Shown here piece by piece: positions 1 through 11,499 of a stretch of DNA of 64,000 bases. Location: NCBI RefSeq assembly GCF_004010325.2, contig NZ_SADR02000024.1:50150-114149 (forward strand), given 5' to 3'. The stretch's first letter is position 1; every line of letters starts with the position of its first letter. The translations under genes and the position numbers were made by a program. The DNA comes from Mesorhizobium sp. M00.F.Ca.ET.216.01.1.1 (GTDB lineage Bacteria > Pseudomonadota > Alphaproteobacteria > Rhizobiales > Rhizobiaceae). Below the pieces are notes generated by a model that saw only the letters and a list, made by a program, of their open reading frames with translations, did no database searches and was not told the origin of the DNA.

Positions 1-42
1 ATGTGCGCCGGCCCTTTAACGTTCTAGGCGCGACGAGCAGCT

Positions 43-1194
43 TTGGAGCGCTTCGCCTCGACCGTTGCCGAGCCAGCCATGAAGCCAGGAGACCACTTCG
101 CAATGTGGCCTGGGCTCCGGCTTGAAACGAGAATAAGCTGCCCCAATTCCCTCCAGCAAAGTCAGCTTGTATTCGGAGGGCGCCGATGGACGTCTTTTCC
201 CCTAAGGCCGGGTCCCTTTCCGCTAGAATCGGATTTCTCGGTCGCGGCGGCCGCCTCTGGCATGACCCTCGCCCCTGGCGCGGCGCAGGCCGCGCTTCTC
301 GCCCGCGTTCCCGCCGCGCGCGAAATGGCGGTCTGCGGCGACATACTGTTCGTCGGAACCAAAGGTTCCTCGGTCTATGCCGTGCCGCTGTCCGGCGGCC
401 GCGCCCGGCGGGTCGCCTCCAGATTCTCCGCTCCGAATGGCGTCGCATGCTCCCGAGGCCGTTTGTTTGTAGCGTCGAGGAACAGCATCACCGCGTTCGA
501 TATCGGGCCGGGGGGCGCTCTCAGCGGCAGGCGCGACATTCGCCGCGGGCTGCCGAATTCGGGAGCCCATAGTCTTCGCTATATTGCCGTCGGCCCCGAT
601 TCCCGGCTCTATGTCTCGTTAGGCTCGCCCTGCAACATTTGCCAGCCGCGCGGACTGCAAGGCACGATCGTCAGCATGAACCAGGACGGGTCCGATCTTC
701 AGCGCGTCGCTTGGGGCGTTCGCAATTCGGTCGGCTTCGACTGGCGCGGCGGCACCATGTTCTTCACTGACAACGGCGCCGACCGAATGGGCGACGATAT
801 TCCGCCTGACGAGCTGAACGAGCTTCGGCCAGGCGGCTTTTATGGCTTTCCCTACTTCGGGGGCCAAATTCGGCTTAAAGGGTTCCAGGACGCGCGGCCG
901 CCCGCGCAGGAGATTCCGCCCGTCTTCGACTTTCAGGCGCATGTCGCAACCCTCGGAATGCATTTCTTCCTCAGCCTCGGCGGCGACGCTCTGGTCGCCG
1001 AGCACGGCAGTTGGAACAGGTCGGTTCCAGTCGGGCGTCAGGTCGTGCGCGTGCGCTTCCAGGGCGGCCGGCCGGTCTCGTCGACGACTTTCCTCAGAGG
1101 CGTCGGCCGGCCCGTCGATGTCAAGGAAGCGCCGGACGGTTCCGTCCTGGTGTCCGACGACGCCGGAGGCGCGATTTACGTCTTTAGGCGATGA
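43..1194 (+). CDS. Sorbosone/PQQ-type sugar dehydrogenase-like beta-propeller protein, start uncertain
   Basis: The protein resembles the soluble aldose/sorbosone dehydrogenase family, periplasmic beta-propellers that oxidise sugars, often with PQQ. Visible family features are GVRNSVGFDW (about residue 225), then FTDNGADRMGDDIP, then YGFPYFGG, and AEHGSWNRS near the C-terminus. The first 70 residues do not look like the family. A stretch ending GMTLAPGAAQA looks like the end of a signal peptide, so either translation starts near Met74 (base 262) or the true N-terminus has been altered. It converges on oxyR with about 90 bases between. Substrate and cofactor cannot be told from sequence alone. 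Confidence 0.6.
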   Translation: MERFASTVAEPAMKPGDHFAMWPGLRLETRISCPNSLQQSQLVFGGRRWTSFPLRPGPFPLESDFSVAAAASGMTLAPGAAQAALLARVPAAREMAVCGDILFVGTKGSSVYAVPLSGGRARRVASRFSAPNGVACSRGRLFVASRNSITAFDIGPGGALSGRRDIRRGLPNSGAHSLRYIAVGPDSRLYVSLGSPCNICQPRGLQGTIVSMNQDGSDLQRVAWGVRNSVGFDWRGGTMFFTDNGADRMGDDIPPDELNELRPGGFYGFPYFGGQIRLKGFQDARPPAQEIPPVFDFQAHVATLGMHFFLSLGGDALVAEHGSWNRSVPVGRQVVRVRFQGGRPVSSTTFLRGVGRPVDVKEAPDGSVLVSDDAGGAIYVFRR

Positions 1195-1285
1195 CACTTG
1201 AGGTTTCCTCAAGGGGAATCGCTTCAGGCTAAGGGCCTGGTTTGGCGGGCGAGCGCTTCGGGGTAGTCGGGTTTAAGGAAGCACC

Positions 1286-2194
1286 TCAAGCGGCCAGCAC
1301 CGCCGCATCCAATCCGCGAATGATCTTCGCCAGTTCGACGCATTCGTCGTGCCGAACCTTGTTGCGCCGCCAGGCGAGGCAGATCGTGCGCTGCGGCATC
1401 GGCTCCTGGAACGGCACGATCTTCAGGTCGCGCATGGCGCTGGCCGGCCCTGCCGCCATCTCCGGGATCAGCGTCACGCCGAGCCCGTGCGCCACCATCT
1501 GCAGCAGGGTCGTCAGGCTGGTCGCGCCATAGCTTGCCATCGCGACCGGCCGCACGCTGCCGCAGACGGCGAGCGCCTGTTCGCGCAGGCAATGGCCTTC
1601 CTCCAGCAGCATCAGCCTTTCCAGTGCCGGGCTTTCGGGCGGAACAGGCGGCGAGGCGAAGGCGGGATCGCCGGCCGGCACGGCAAGGAAGAATCGGTCG
1701 GAGAAGAGCGTCTCGGTGACCAGGCCGGATTGTTCGAGCGGAAGTGCCGCGATGAAAGCGTCGAGCTTTCCCGAACTGGTGTCCTCGACCAGCGACGCGG
1801 TCACCGCTTCGCGCAATTCGAGCAGCAAGGCCGGGAAATGCCGCTTCAGCTCAGGCAGCACATGCGGCAAGAGGTATGGCGCCACGGTCGGGATGATGCC
1901 GAGCCGGAAGCGGCCTTCCATGGCGGGACGGCTGCGCCGGGCCGTGGTCTCGACCTCACGGATGTCCGAAAGAATGCGTTCGATGCGGGGCAGCAGGGCC
2001 AGCGCCTCGTCAGTCATTCGCACCGATTTGCCGCCGCGCTCGAACAGCCGGCAATTGAGCCGAAACTCCATCTCCGCGATCTGCGAGGACAGCGCCGGCT
2101 GGCTGACGCCGGCCAGCTTCGCCGCGCGGCCGAAATGCAGCGTCTGCGCCAGTGCCTCGAAATAATGCATTTGCCGGACGGTGAGACCTATCAT
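1286..2194 (-). CDS. oxyR: OxyR, hydrogen-peroxide-responsive LysR-family regulator
   Basis: This LysR-type regulator senses peroxide through a reversible disulfide. The N-terminal helix-turn-helix covers roughly residues 2-60 (LTVRQMHYFEALAQ, then FGRAAKLAGVSQPALS). The two redox cysteines are in the expected context: C202 in EEGHCLRE and C211 in AVCGS, counting from the MIGL start. I prefer this start over an ATG six bases upstream because OxyR proteins begin right at the LTVRQ helix. It is divergent from katG across about 130 bases, the classic arrangement for direct activation of the catalase-peroxidase gene. Confidence 0.93.
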   Translation of the reverse strand: MIGLTVRQMHYFEALAQTLHFGRAAKLAGVSQPALSSQIAEMEFRLNCRLFERGGKSVRMTDEALALLPRIERILSDIREVETTARRSRPAMEGRFRLGIIPTVAPYLLPHVLPELKRHFPALLLELREAVTASLVEDTSSGKLDAFIAALPLEQSGLVTETLFSDRFFLAVPAGDPAFASPPVPPESPALERLMLLEEGHCLREQALAVCGSVRPVAMASYGATSLTTLLQMVAHGLGVTLIPEMAAGPASAMRDLKIVPFQEPMPQRTICLAWRRNKVRHDECVELAKIIRGLDAAVLAA

Positions 2195-2324
2195 AAGCAA
2201 AACCTATCGGAATAAACAGGAAAGGCAATTTGTTTTTATCGGCAATGCGGCCTAGTCTGGAGCCATTCCAGGATGGTGCGGCCGTTGGCTGCGTCGGAAA
2301 CTTCGGCAAAAATTGGAGAGTTAG
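2195..2324. promoter_or_regulatory. oxyR-katG divergent promoter region
   Basis: This intergenic stretch must hold both promoters and the OxyR operator. It is AT-rich compared with its surroundings and contains two TATCGG direct repeats about 33 bases apart (near 2204 and 2237), a plausible half-site spacing for a LysR-type tetramer. A good ribosome-binding sequence (GGAGAG) lies just before the katG ATG. The operator assignment is inferred from gene arrangement. Confidence 0.5.
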
Positions 2325-4520
<2,196 letters not shown>

Positions 4521-4543
4521 TCCAGGAAGAGATCTGTTCAAAC

Positions 4544-4574
4544 AAAAAGGCGCGGGCCTGGCCCGCGCCTTTTT
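4544..4574. terminator. Bidirectional intrinsic terminator between katG and aqpZ
   Basis: A near-perfect GC-rich hairpin (GGCGCGGGCC paired with GGCCCGCGCC) is flanked by AAAAA on the left and TTTTT on the right, so it can end transcription from both converging genes. Confidence 0.9.
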
Positions 4575-4591
4575 CGTCAGACCAAAGCCTG

Positions 4592-5269
4592 TCAGTATTT
4601 CTCGAAGATGCGAGCCTTGGCAACCACGCCGGCAATGGCGCCGCCGATTAGCGGTGCAACCATAAAGAGCCAAAGCTGGCTGATCGCAGCACTGCCCGAA
4701 AACAGCGCCGGACCGATGGAGCGGGCCGGGTTGAGCGATGTGCCGGTCACCGGGATCATGGCGAAGTGCAGCCCGGCCAGCGTCAGGCCGATGACCAAGC
4801 CGGCAAAAGCCGTCGTGTGGCTGGCGCTGGTGACGCCGAGGATCACCGTTACGAAAGTGAAGGTTCCGATCAGCTCCCACAGGAAGGCCGAACTGACGCC
4901 CCATTTAGCCACATCCCAGCCATTGGCGCCAAAGCCGCCGGTGTGGCCGCCGGTCTGGCCGGAGACGATGATCCACAATGCCAGCGAGGCAATGATGGCG
5001 CCGATGATCTGCGCGATCCAGTAGGGAACGACATCCTTGGCAGGCAATCTGCCGGCGAGGAACACGCCGAGCGTCACCGCCGGATTAAGATGCGCGCCCG
5101 AGATCGGACCGATTGCATAGGCCGCCGCAATGAGGCCGATGCCGAACGCCAGACCGATGCCTTCCTGGCCGAGCGGCAGCGCGCCGCCGAAGCCGCCCGT
5201 GACTACAGACGCCGTACCGATGAACACCAATAGAAATGTGCCTAGAACTTCCGCCAGATACGTCTTCAT
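4592..5269 (-). CDS. aqpZ: Aquaporin Z, water channel
   Basis: A 225-residue inner-membrane major intrinsic protein. Both NPA boxes are present (SGAHLNPAVTLG and GTSLNPARSIGP), with six hydrophobic helices. The short, water-selective AqpZ form fits better than a glycerol facilitator, which would be longer. The start at MKTYLAE is chosen because it begins the first helix and has a GAGAGGG ribosome-binding sequence upstream. It converges on katG and shares its terminator. Confidence 0.93.
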   Translation of the reverse strand: MKTYLAEVLGTFLLVFIGTASVVTGGFGGALPLGQEGIGLAFGIGLIAAAYAIGPISGAHLNPAVTLGVFLAGRLPAKDVVPYWIAQIIGAIIASLALWIIVSGQTGGHTGGFGANGWDVAKWGVSSAFLWELIGTFTFVTVILGVTSASHTTAFAGLVIGLTLAGLHFAMIPVTGTSLNPARSIGPALFSGSAAISQLWLFMVAPLIGGAIAGVVAKARIFEKY

Positions 5270-5615
5270 TTGCCCTCTCCTCGTATCGATCCGCGGCTTC
5301 GCCTTTTCTGCGATGCGAATCATGAAATGAAGAGTATTCGCAACGGGAAAACTTGAAAAGCAGAGCGTTGCTCCAGGTGGCATGCTTGTACGCGCCAGCT
5401 GCGCGCATTAGAGACCTGTCATGTATTGATTGAATTGTTGCGTTTTCCGCAGGCTGATGCTCACTTCGTCGGGCGGCGCACCGATGCACCATCGGGCATT
5501 CGCCACCCTCCGTATGGATCGTCTCGCCATCGGAGAAACAGAACTGTTTCAATCAGGGCATGAAAGGCTCTAAGAGCAGGGCCGGAATTAATTTGCTGAG
5601 TAATGAGAAGACGAA
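5270..5615. other. Intergenic region between aqpZ and rsmB
   Basis: These 346 bases separate the divergently transcribed aqpZ and rsmB and probably hold their promoters. I see no convincing gene, repeat or RNA. Confidence 0.4.
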
Positions 5616-6905
5616 ATGCGACTGGGCGGACGGCTGGCGGCGGCGATCGAAGTGCTGGAAGACATTGGCCGGCGCCATAGGCCGGTGGCAGATGCGCTCA
5701 AGGACTGGGGCCTGTCGCACCGCTTCGCCGGCGGCGGCGACCGCGCAGCGATCGGCAACATCGTCTATGACGCGCTGCGCCGCAAGCGCTCCGCCGGCTG
5801 GCTGCTCGGCGAAGACACGCCGCGCGCCATCGGCTTCGGTGCCTTGCTGCTCGAATGGAACCAGACGACGCAGTCGTTGAACGACGCGCTCGACGGCGAC
5901 AAGTTCGCGCCGCCGCTGCTGAACGACAACGAGTTGAAGGCGATTGCCGGTCGCCGGCTTGCAGATGCGCCGCCGGCGGTGCAGGCAGATATTCCCGACT
6001 GGTGCGCGCCGCTTTTCGAGCAGGCCTTCGGCAAGTCATGGGTCGAAGAGGGTGCCGCCCTTGCGACCCGCCCGCCGCTCGACCTCAGGGTCAACACCTT
6101 GCAGGCCGATCGCGGCAAGGTGCTTGCTGAGCTGGAAGGGACCGGCGCCAAGGCCGCGCGGATCGCACCGAACGGCATTCGCATCCCGCCGATCGACGGC
6201 GACGGCAGGCACCCGAACGTGCAGGCGGAGCCGGCCTTCCAAAAAGGCTGGTTCGAAGTCCAGGACGAAGGCTCGCAGGTCGTGGCTACGCTGGCCGGCG
6301 CCGAGGCCGGAATGCAGGTGCTCGACTTTTGCGCCGGCGCCGGCGGCAAGACGCTGGCGCTGTCGGCGGCGATGGACAATCGCGGCCAGGTGTTTGCCCA
6401 CGATGCCGAAAAGGCGCGGCTGGCGCCGATCTTCGACCGCATCCGGCGCTCGGAAAACCGCAACATCCAGATCGTCACCAAGCCGACGGAACTGGCGCCG
6501 CTCTCCGGCCACATGGATATCGTCCTGGTCGATGCGCCGTGCACCGGCAGCGGCACCTGGCGGCGCCGGCCGGACGCCAAATGGCGGCTGACGCAAAGGC
6601 AGCTCGACGCGCGCAAGGGCGAGCAGTCGGCAATCCTCGATGCCGCACAGGCCTTCGTCAAACCCGGTGGCCTGCTGGTCTACATCACCTGCTCGGTGTT
6701 CGACGAGGAGAACGGCGAGCAGATCGCCGCCTTCCGGGAACACCATGACAGCTTTGTTCCGGTCGATCATCGTGCGCTCTGGGACGGCCGCTTTCCGGGC
6801 CAAGAGGCGGCCGTGCGCATCGGCGCCGCAGGCGGCATTTCGCTGTCGCCGGCGTTGAGCGGCACCGACGGTTTTTATGTCTGCGTGCTGCGCAGGAATG
6901 GCTGA
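5616..6905 (+). CDS. rsmB: RsmB/NOP-family 16S rRNA m5C methyltransferase
   Basis: This enzyme transfers a methyl group from S-adenosylmethionine to a cytosine in 16S rRNA (m5C967 in E. coli). The N-terminal 140 residues form the NusB-like RNA-binding domain. The catalytic half carries the SAM motif DFCAGAGGKTLAL, the first catalytic cysteine in DAPCTGSGTWRRRPD, and the second in YITCSVFDEENGEQI. The length of 429 residues is normal. Confidence 0.9.
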   Translation: MRLGGRLAAAIEVLEDIGRRHRPVADALKDWGLSHRFAGGGDRAAIGNIVYDALRRKRSAGWLLGEDTPRAIGFGALLLEWNQTTQSLNDALDGDKFAPPLLNDNELKAIAGRRLADAPPAVQADIPDWCAPLFEQAFGKSWVEEGAALATRPPLDLRVNTLQADRGKVLAELEGTGAKAARIAPNGIRIPPIDGDGRHPNVQAEPAFQKGWFEVQDEGSQVVATLAGAEAGMQVLDFCAGAGGKTLALSAAMDNRGQVFAHDAEKARLAPIFDRIRRSENRNIQIVTKPTELAPLSGHMDIVLVDAPCTGSGTWRRRPDAKWRLTQRQLDARKGEQSAILDAAQAFVKPGGLLVYITCSVFDEENGEQIAAFREHHDSFVPVDHRALWDGRFPGQEAAVRIGAAGGISLSPALSGTDGFYVCVLRRNG

Positions 6906-7050
6906 ACCTTACTTCAATCCACCGCGGATCGTCCATCGAGGCAGATGAGGCCGATTGCTGCAGTGCAGCATTTGCGATTGCCTGCCGTCCATGCCTCTGC
7001 AATAAGCTTTTCCTGGAGCGGCGTGCATCCGTTTGGAGGCACAAAGCTCC

Positions 7051-7110
7051 AGCACTTTGAATCTACACATCGTGCATTCCGAAAATCGGTCCCGATTTTC
7101 GGGCCGATGC
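7051..7110. repeat. Rhizobial dispersed palindromic repeat
   Basis: An 11-base perfect inverted repeat (CCGAAAATCGG at 7079-7089 and CCGATTTTCGG at 7092-7102) sits in a stretch starting AGCACTTTGAATCTAC. I recognise this as a type of intergenic repeat common in Mesorhizobium and relatives. It lies immediately upstream of the thioesterase gene. Confidence 0.7.
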
Positions 7111-7130
7111 GGGAAATGAAGGCGGTGGCC

Positions 7131-7589
7131 ATGGCAGCAAAGATTGTACCCGCTCCCGACTACGAGGATCGCGTCAGGACATCTTTTGCCCGCCAGAATG
7201 CAATGTCGACCATCGGCGCCGAATTGACGCTGGTGACGCCCGGCATCATCGAGATCGAGATGCCCTATTCGGCAGCGCTGACCCAGCAGCATGGTTTTCT
7301 TCATGCCGGCGTCATCTCGACCGCGCTGGACTCGGCTTGCGGCTACGCGGCGTTCTCGCTGATGCCGGAGAATTCCGGCGTGCTGACCATCGAGTTCAAG
7401 GTCAATCTGCTGGCGCCCGGCAAGGGAGAGCGCTTCCTGTTCCGCGGCTCGGTGACCAAACCCGGCCGCACCATCATCGTCGCCGATGGCCAGGCCTATG
7501 CGTTCGCCGCCGACGGCGAAGCCAAGCTGATCGCTACCATGACCGGGACGATGATGACGGTGGTCGGCCGCGACGGGATTGAAGGGTGA
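7131..7589 (+). CDS. PaaI-like hotdog-fold thioesterase
   Basis: A hotdog-fold acyl-CoA thioesterase of the PaaI/YbgC group. The signature QQHGFLHAGVISTALDSACG contains the conserved HGG-like active-site turn (HAG) and the catalytic acidic residue of the central helix. TIEFKVNLLAP is the typical second core strand. Several in-frame ATG codons occur (7107, 7116, 7131). I favour 7131, preceded by GAAGGCGG, because everything upstream belongs to a dispersed repeat. The physiological substrate is unknown. Confidence 0.8.
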   Translation: MAAKIVPAPDYEDRVRTSFARQNAMSTIGAELTLVTPGIIEIEMPYSAALTQQHGFLHAGVISTALDSACGYAAFSLMPENSGVLTIEFKVNLLAPGKGERFLFRGSVTKPGRTIIVADGQAYAFAADGEAKLIATMTGTMMTVVGRDGIEG

Positions 7590-7634
7590 GGGCGACGAAC
7601 GCCCGGAGCCACAGCGAAGGGCAGGGAGGATTGA

Positions 7635-8309
7635 ATGACCAGCAAAGCATCAGATGAGTTCCTGTCCGGCAAGTCCGTCCTCTTCGTCATGGCGGCGGCG
7701 GCCGAATACGGTCCGCATCTGCAGCGGCTGTTCACGCCTGTCATGACAGGGGTGGGGCCGGTCGAGGCCGGCGTCAGGCTGGGCGCGGAACTGTCGCGGC
7801 TTAAGTTCGAAGGCACGCTGCCGGACCTCGTCGTGTCCCTCGGTTCGGCGGGCAGCCGGACGCTCGAACAGACGGAAATCTACCAGGCCGTTTCCGTCAG
7901 CTACCGCGACATGGACGCCTCGCCCCTGGGCTTCGAGATGGGCGCCACGCCGTTTCTCGACCTGCCGGTGACCGTGCCGCTGCCGTTCCGGATCCCGGGC
8001 ATCAGGCAAGCGACGCTGTCGACCGGCGCAGCGATCATCTCCGGCGCTGCTTACGATGCGGTCGCCGAGGACATGGTCGACATGGAGACCTTCGCCTGCC
8101 TGCGCGCCTGCCAGTTCTTCGGCGTGCCGCTGGTCGGTCTGCGCGGCATTTCCGACGGTGCCGCCGATCTGAGGCATGTCAACGACTGGAAGGAATACCT
8201 CCACGTCATCGACGAGAAGCTGGCGGGGGCGGTCGAACTGCTGGAACAGGCGATCGCCTCCGGTACGCTGCAGTTTGGTCCATCGCATGAGCACGCCCAA
8301 TCGGATTGA
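7635..8309 (+). CDS. 5'-methylthioadenosine/S-adenosylhomocysteine nucleosidase-like protein
   Basis: A 224-residue member of the purine-nucleoside phosphorylase/MTA-SAH nucleosidase superfamily, which removes adenine from methylthioadenosine and S-adenosylhomocysteine. Visible features are FVMAAAAEYGPHL at the N-terminus (mutual position of the catalytic glutamate), SLGSAGS, the substrate-binding DMETFA (DME box) and GLRGISDGA containing the catalytic aspartate. It follows the thioesterase by 45 bases in the same direction and may be co-transcribed. Confidence 0.82.
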   Translation: MTSKASDEFLSGKSVLFVMAAAAEYGPHLQRLFTPVMTGVGPVEAGVRLGAELSRLKFEGTLPDLVVSLGSAGSRTLEQTEIYQAVSVSYRDMDASPLGFEMGATPFLDLPVTVPLPFRIPGIRQATLSTGAAIISGAAYDAVAEDMVDMETFACLRACQFFGVPLVGLRGISDGAADLRHVNDWKEYLHVIDEKLAGAVELLEQAIASGTLQFGPSHEHAQSD

Positions 8310-8365
8310 CGGAGGCGACCTCGCAACCCATTGCGCCGACTCATTTCTTTCTCTAAACGCTCGCC

Positions 8366-9928
8366 ATGAAAACAGCCAATCATCCCGACACCGTCCTGAT
8401 TGTCGATTTCGGCAGCCAGTTCACGCAACTCATCGCCCGCCGCATCCGCGAGGCCGGCGTCTTTTCCGAGATCGTGCCGTTCCAGTCGGCCGAGGCGGCG
8501 TTCGAGCGCATCAATCCGAAGGCGGTGATCCTCTCCGGCGGCCCAGCCTCGACCAGCGACATCGGCAGCCCGCGCGCGCCGCAGATCGTCTTCGACGCCG
8601 GTGTGCCGGTGCTCGGCATCTGTTATGGCCAGATGGCCATGTGCGTGCAGATGGGCGGCGTCGCCGAAAGCTCCGATCATCGCGAATTCGGCCGCGCCTT
8701 CGTCGAGATCGAGAAGGACAGCCCGCTGTTCGAAGGCCTGTGGGCAACCGGCCAGCGCCACCAGGTGTGGATGAGCCACGGCGACCGCGTCATCTCCTTG
8801 CCCAAGGGGTTTGAGGTGTTCGGAAAATCCGAGGGCTCGCCCTTCGCCATCTTCGGCAATATCGAGCGCAAGATGTACGGCATCATGTTCCACCCGGAAG
8901 TGGTGCACACGCCGGACGGCGCTCGGCTACTCCGCAATTTCGTCCACAACATCGCCGGCATCGAAGGCGACTGGACGATGCGCGCCTACCGCGAACATGC
9001 GGTCGAGACGATCCGCAAGCAGGTCGGCAAGGGCAAGGTCATCTGCGCGCTTTCGGGCGGGGTGGACTCCTCGGTTGCGGCGCTGCTGATCCATGAGGCG
9101 GTCGGCGACCAGCTGACCTGCATCCTTGTCGACCACGGGCTGATGCGCAAGGACGAGGCGGCCGGTGTGGTGGAAATGTTCCGTCAGCATTACAATTTGC
9201 CGCTGATCCTGGTCGATGCCTCGGATCGCTTCATCGGCGCGCTCGAAGGCGAGGCCGACCCGGAGAAGAAGCGCAAGACCATCGGCCGGCTGTTCATCGA
9301 GGTGTTCGAGGAAGAGGCGAAAAAGCTTGGCGGCGCCGATTTCCTGGCGCAAGGCACGCTCTATCCCGACGTCATCGAAAGCGTCTCCTTCACCGGCGGC
9401 CCGTCGGTGACCATCAAGTCGCACCACAATGTCGGCGGCCTGCCCGAGCGCATGAACATGAAGCTGGTCGAGCCGCTGCGCGAACTGTTCAAGGATGAGG
9501 TGAGGGCGCTCGGCAAGGAGCTCGGCCTGCCCGACAGCTTCATTGGCCGGCATCCGTTTCCAGGCCCCGGTCTCGCCATCCGCTGCCCCGGCGGCATCAC
9601 CCGCGAAAAGCTGGAGATCCTGCGCGAGGCTGACGCCATCTATCTCGACGAGATCCGCAAGGCCGGCCTTTACGATGCCATCTGGCAGGCCTTTGCCGTG
9701 CTGTTGCCAGTGCAGACCGTCGGCGTGATGGGCGATGGCCGCACCTACGAGTTCGTCTGCGCGCTGCGCGCCGTCACCTCGGTCGACGGCATGACGGCGG
9801 ACTTCTACCACTACGACATGGCGTTCCTGGGCGCCGTCGCCACCCGCATCATCAACGAGGTGCGCGGCATCAACCGCGTTGTCTACGACGTTACCTCGAA
9901 GCCGCCCGGCACCATCGAGTGGGAATAA
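8366..9928 (+). CDS. guaA: GMP synthase (glutamine-hydrolysing)
   Basis: GuaA aminates XMP to GMP. The N-terminal class I glutaminase domain has its nucleophile C86 in LGICYGQM and HPEVVHT later. The ATP pyrophosphatase domain has the PP-loop ALSGGVDSS, and the dimerisation domain ends in KPPGTIEWE. The 520-residue length is normal and the gene is intact. The 3' end of guaA is a known integration target for genomic islands, and here an integrase starts about 300 bases downstream, so the gene end was probably restored on insertion. Confidence 0.97.
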   Translation: MKTANHPDTVLIVDFGSQFTQLIARRIREAGVFSEIVPFQSAEAAFERINPKAVILSGGPASTSDIGSPRAPQIVFDAGVPVLGICYGQMAMCVQMGGVAESSDHREFGRAFVEIEKDSPLFEGLWATGQRHQVWMSHGDRVISLPKGFEVFGKSEGSPFAIFGNIERKMYGIMFHPEVVHTPDGARLLRNFVHNIAGIEGDWTMRAYREHAVETIRKQVGKGKVICALSGGVDSSVAALLIHEAVGDQLTCILVDHGLMRKDEAAGVVEMFRQHYNLPLILVDASDRFIGALEGEADPEKKRKTIGRLFIEVFEEEAKKLGGADFLAQGTLYPDVIESVSFTGGPSVTIKSHHNVGGLPERMNMKLVEPLRELFKDEVRALGKELGLPDSFIGRHPFPGPGLAIRCPGGITREKLEILREADAIYLDEIRKAGLYDAIWQAFAVLLPVQTVGVMGDGRTYEFVCALRAVTSVDGMTADFYHYDMAFLGAVATRIINEVRGINRVVYDVTSKPPGTIEWE

Positions 9929-10224
9929 AGGTGCATCATTAGCTAGCTTTCGGTAAGTATCGATCAGAGTTGTATAAGCCTCTGAAATAAGTGTGTTTTC
10001 CTTACTGCATCTATCGCCATCTATCGCCTGGAAGCGGAATCATTTGGCGGTAAATTTGACGGCATGCGTTTCAGCGTTCTCTTTCCTGCCATGTAATACC
10101 GTCGTCCCGCCGATTGCAAGCGCACTCACTTCTTGCCCATCAAAGCATTGAAATACAATGATCGTTCCTAACAGTTGACGGTAAAATTAATGACGGTAAA
10201 ATTGGCGGCCGAGAAACCAAAGTT
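9929..10224. promoter_or_regulatory. Probable island attachment region between guaA and the integrase
   Basis: No gene is seen. The stretch holds two direct copies of TGACGGTAAAATT (10176-10188 and 10191-10203, 15-base period), a related TGGCGGTAAATTT at 10045-10057, and a tandem duplication of CATCTATCGC (10008-10027). Repeats in this position next to a tyrosine integrase commonly serve as arm-type binding sites or operators. The attachment core itself should be in the last bases of guaA. Confidence 0.5.
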
Positions 10225-11499
10225 GTGATCCGATCCTCTGTCATTATGTTAACAGATATTGCCCTTAAGCGGCTGAAACCGAAAGACAAAATGTACAAAG
10301 TTGCCGACCGTGACGGTATGTACGCTGCGGTGTCTCCGACTGGGCAGATTGCGTTTCGGTACGACTACCGGACCAATGGTCGGAGAGAGACTGTGACGCT
10401 GGGCCGATATGGGAACGGAGGTCTCACGCTGGCAGAGGCACGCGACCGCTGCCTTGCCGCGCGAAAAATGGTGGCAGCCGGAAAGTCGCCGGCGCAAGAA
10501 AAGCAGCGCGAGAAGCGTCGCCTGTCAGGCACGGCGAGCTTCGGGGATCAAGGCAAGCGCTGGTTAAAGGAAGCGAAGATGGCGGATAGCACCCGCTCGA
10601 TGCGCAAGGCTATTTTCGATCGCGACATTTTGCCGATTTGGGAAAAAAGACTCCTAACCGAAATAACACCTGACGACTTGCGGGCGCTCTGCGCAAAGGT
10701 GAGGGATCGTGGTGCGCCGGCAACCGCCGTCCATATCCGCGATGTCGTGAAGCAGATCTATAGCTACGCCATTCTGCACGGCGAGAAGATCGCCAACCCT
10801 GCGGACGAGGTGGGACCAGCCTCAATTGCCACGTTCGAGGCGAAAGACCGCGCTCTGTCGCCTGCAGAAATCCGGATAATGCTGAAAGAGTTGGAAAACG
10901 TGCCGACGCTGCCGACGATTCGGGTCGGCCTAAAGTTCATCCTGCTCACGATGGTCCGAAAGAGTGAACTACTCGAGGCGACTTGGGACGAGGTCGATTT
11001 CGAGAACGCCGTCTGGAGCATCCCAAAAGAGCGAATGAAGCGGAAGAAGCCGCATAACGTCTACCTGTCACAGCAATCCCTCGATATCATGATCGCGCTC
11101 AAGACTTGTGCGGCGAACTCCCGATATGTGCTGCCGTCCCGCTACGATGCCGATGAGCCCATGTCGCGCGCGACGTTCAATCGGGTAACCGCGGCGATTG
11201 TCGAGCGGGCAAAGCAGCAAGACTTTCCGCTCGCGCCTTTCACAGTGCACGACCTTCGGCGCACCGGCTCAACACTCCTGAACGAGATCGGATTTAATCG
11301 CGACTGGATTGAGAAATGCCTTGCCCACGACGACAGGCGGTCCTCTCGAGGTGTCTACAACAGAGCTGAATATGAGCCGCAGCGTCGTCATATGCTGCAG
11401 GAATGGGCGGACATGGTCGATGCGTGGGCGGCAGGCAAAAAGCACACGCCCAGACTCCAGCCGCCTGCAGAGGCAGCGGTTATCCTTGATCCGATTTGA
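10225..11499 (+). CDS. intG: Tyrosine-recombinase integrase at guaA (IntG-like)
   Basis: A P4-type phage/ICE integrase with an N-terminal DUF4102 arm-binding domain (TDIALKRLKPKDKMYKVAD), a core-binding SAM-like domain and the tyrosine-recombinase catalytic domain. Catalytic residues visible are R in TMVRKSELLEATWDEVD, the HDLRRT box, and the tyrosine in SSRGVYNRAEYEPQR. A GTG start at 10225 or an ATG at 10246 are both possible; the latter begins at the family N-terminus. Position next to guaA matches IntG of Mesorhizobium tripartite ICEs, which target guaA. The gene symbol is inferred from this context. Confidence 0.85.
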   Translation: MIRSSVIMLTDIALKRLKPKDKMYKVADRDGMYAAVSPTGQIAFRYDYRTNGRRETVTLGRYGNGGLTLAEARDRCLAARKMVAAGKSPAQEKQREKRRLSGTASFGDQGKRWLKEAKMADSTRSMRKAIFDRDILPIWEKRLLTEITPDDLRALCAKVRDRGAPATAVHIRDVVKQIYSYAILHGEKIANPADEVGPASIATFEAKDRALSPAEIRIMLKELENVPTLPTIRVGLKFILLTMVRKSELLEATWDEVDFENAVWSIPKERMKRKKPHNVYLSQQSLDIMIALKTCAANSRYVLPSRYDADEPMSRATFNRVTAAIVERAKQQDFPLAPFTVHDLRRTGSTLLNEIGFNRDWIEKCLAHDDRRSSRGVYNRAEYEPQRRHMLQEWADMVDAWAAGKKHTPRLQPPAEAAVILDPI

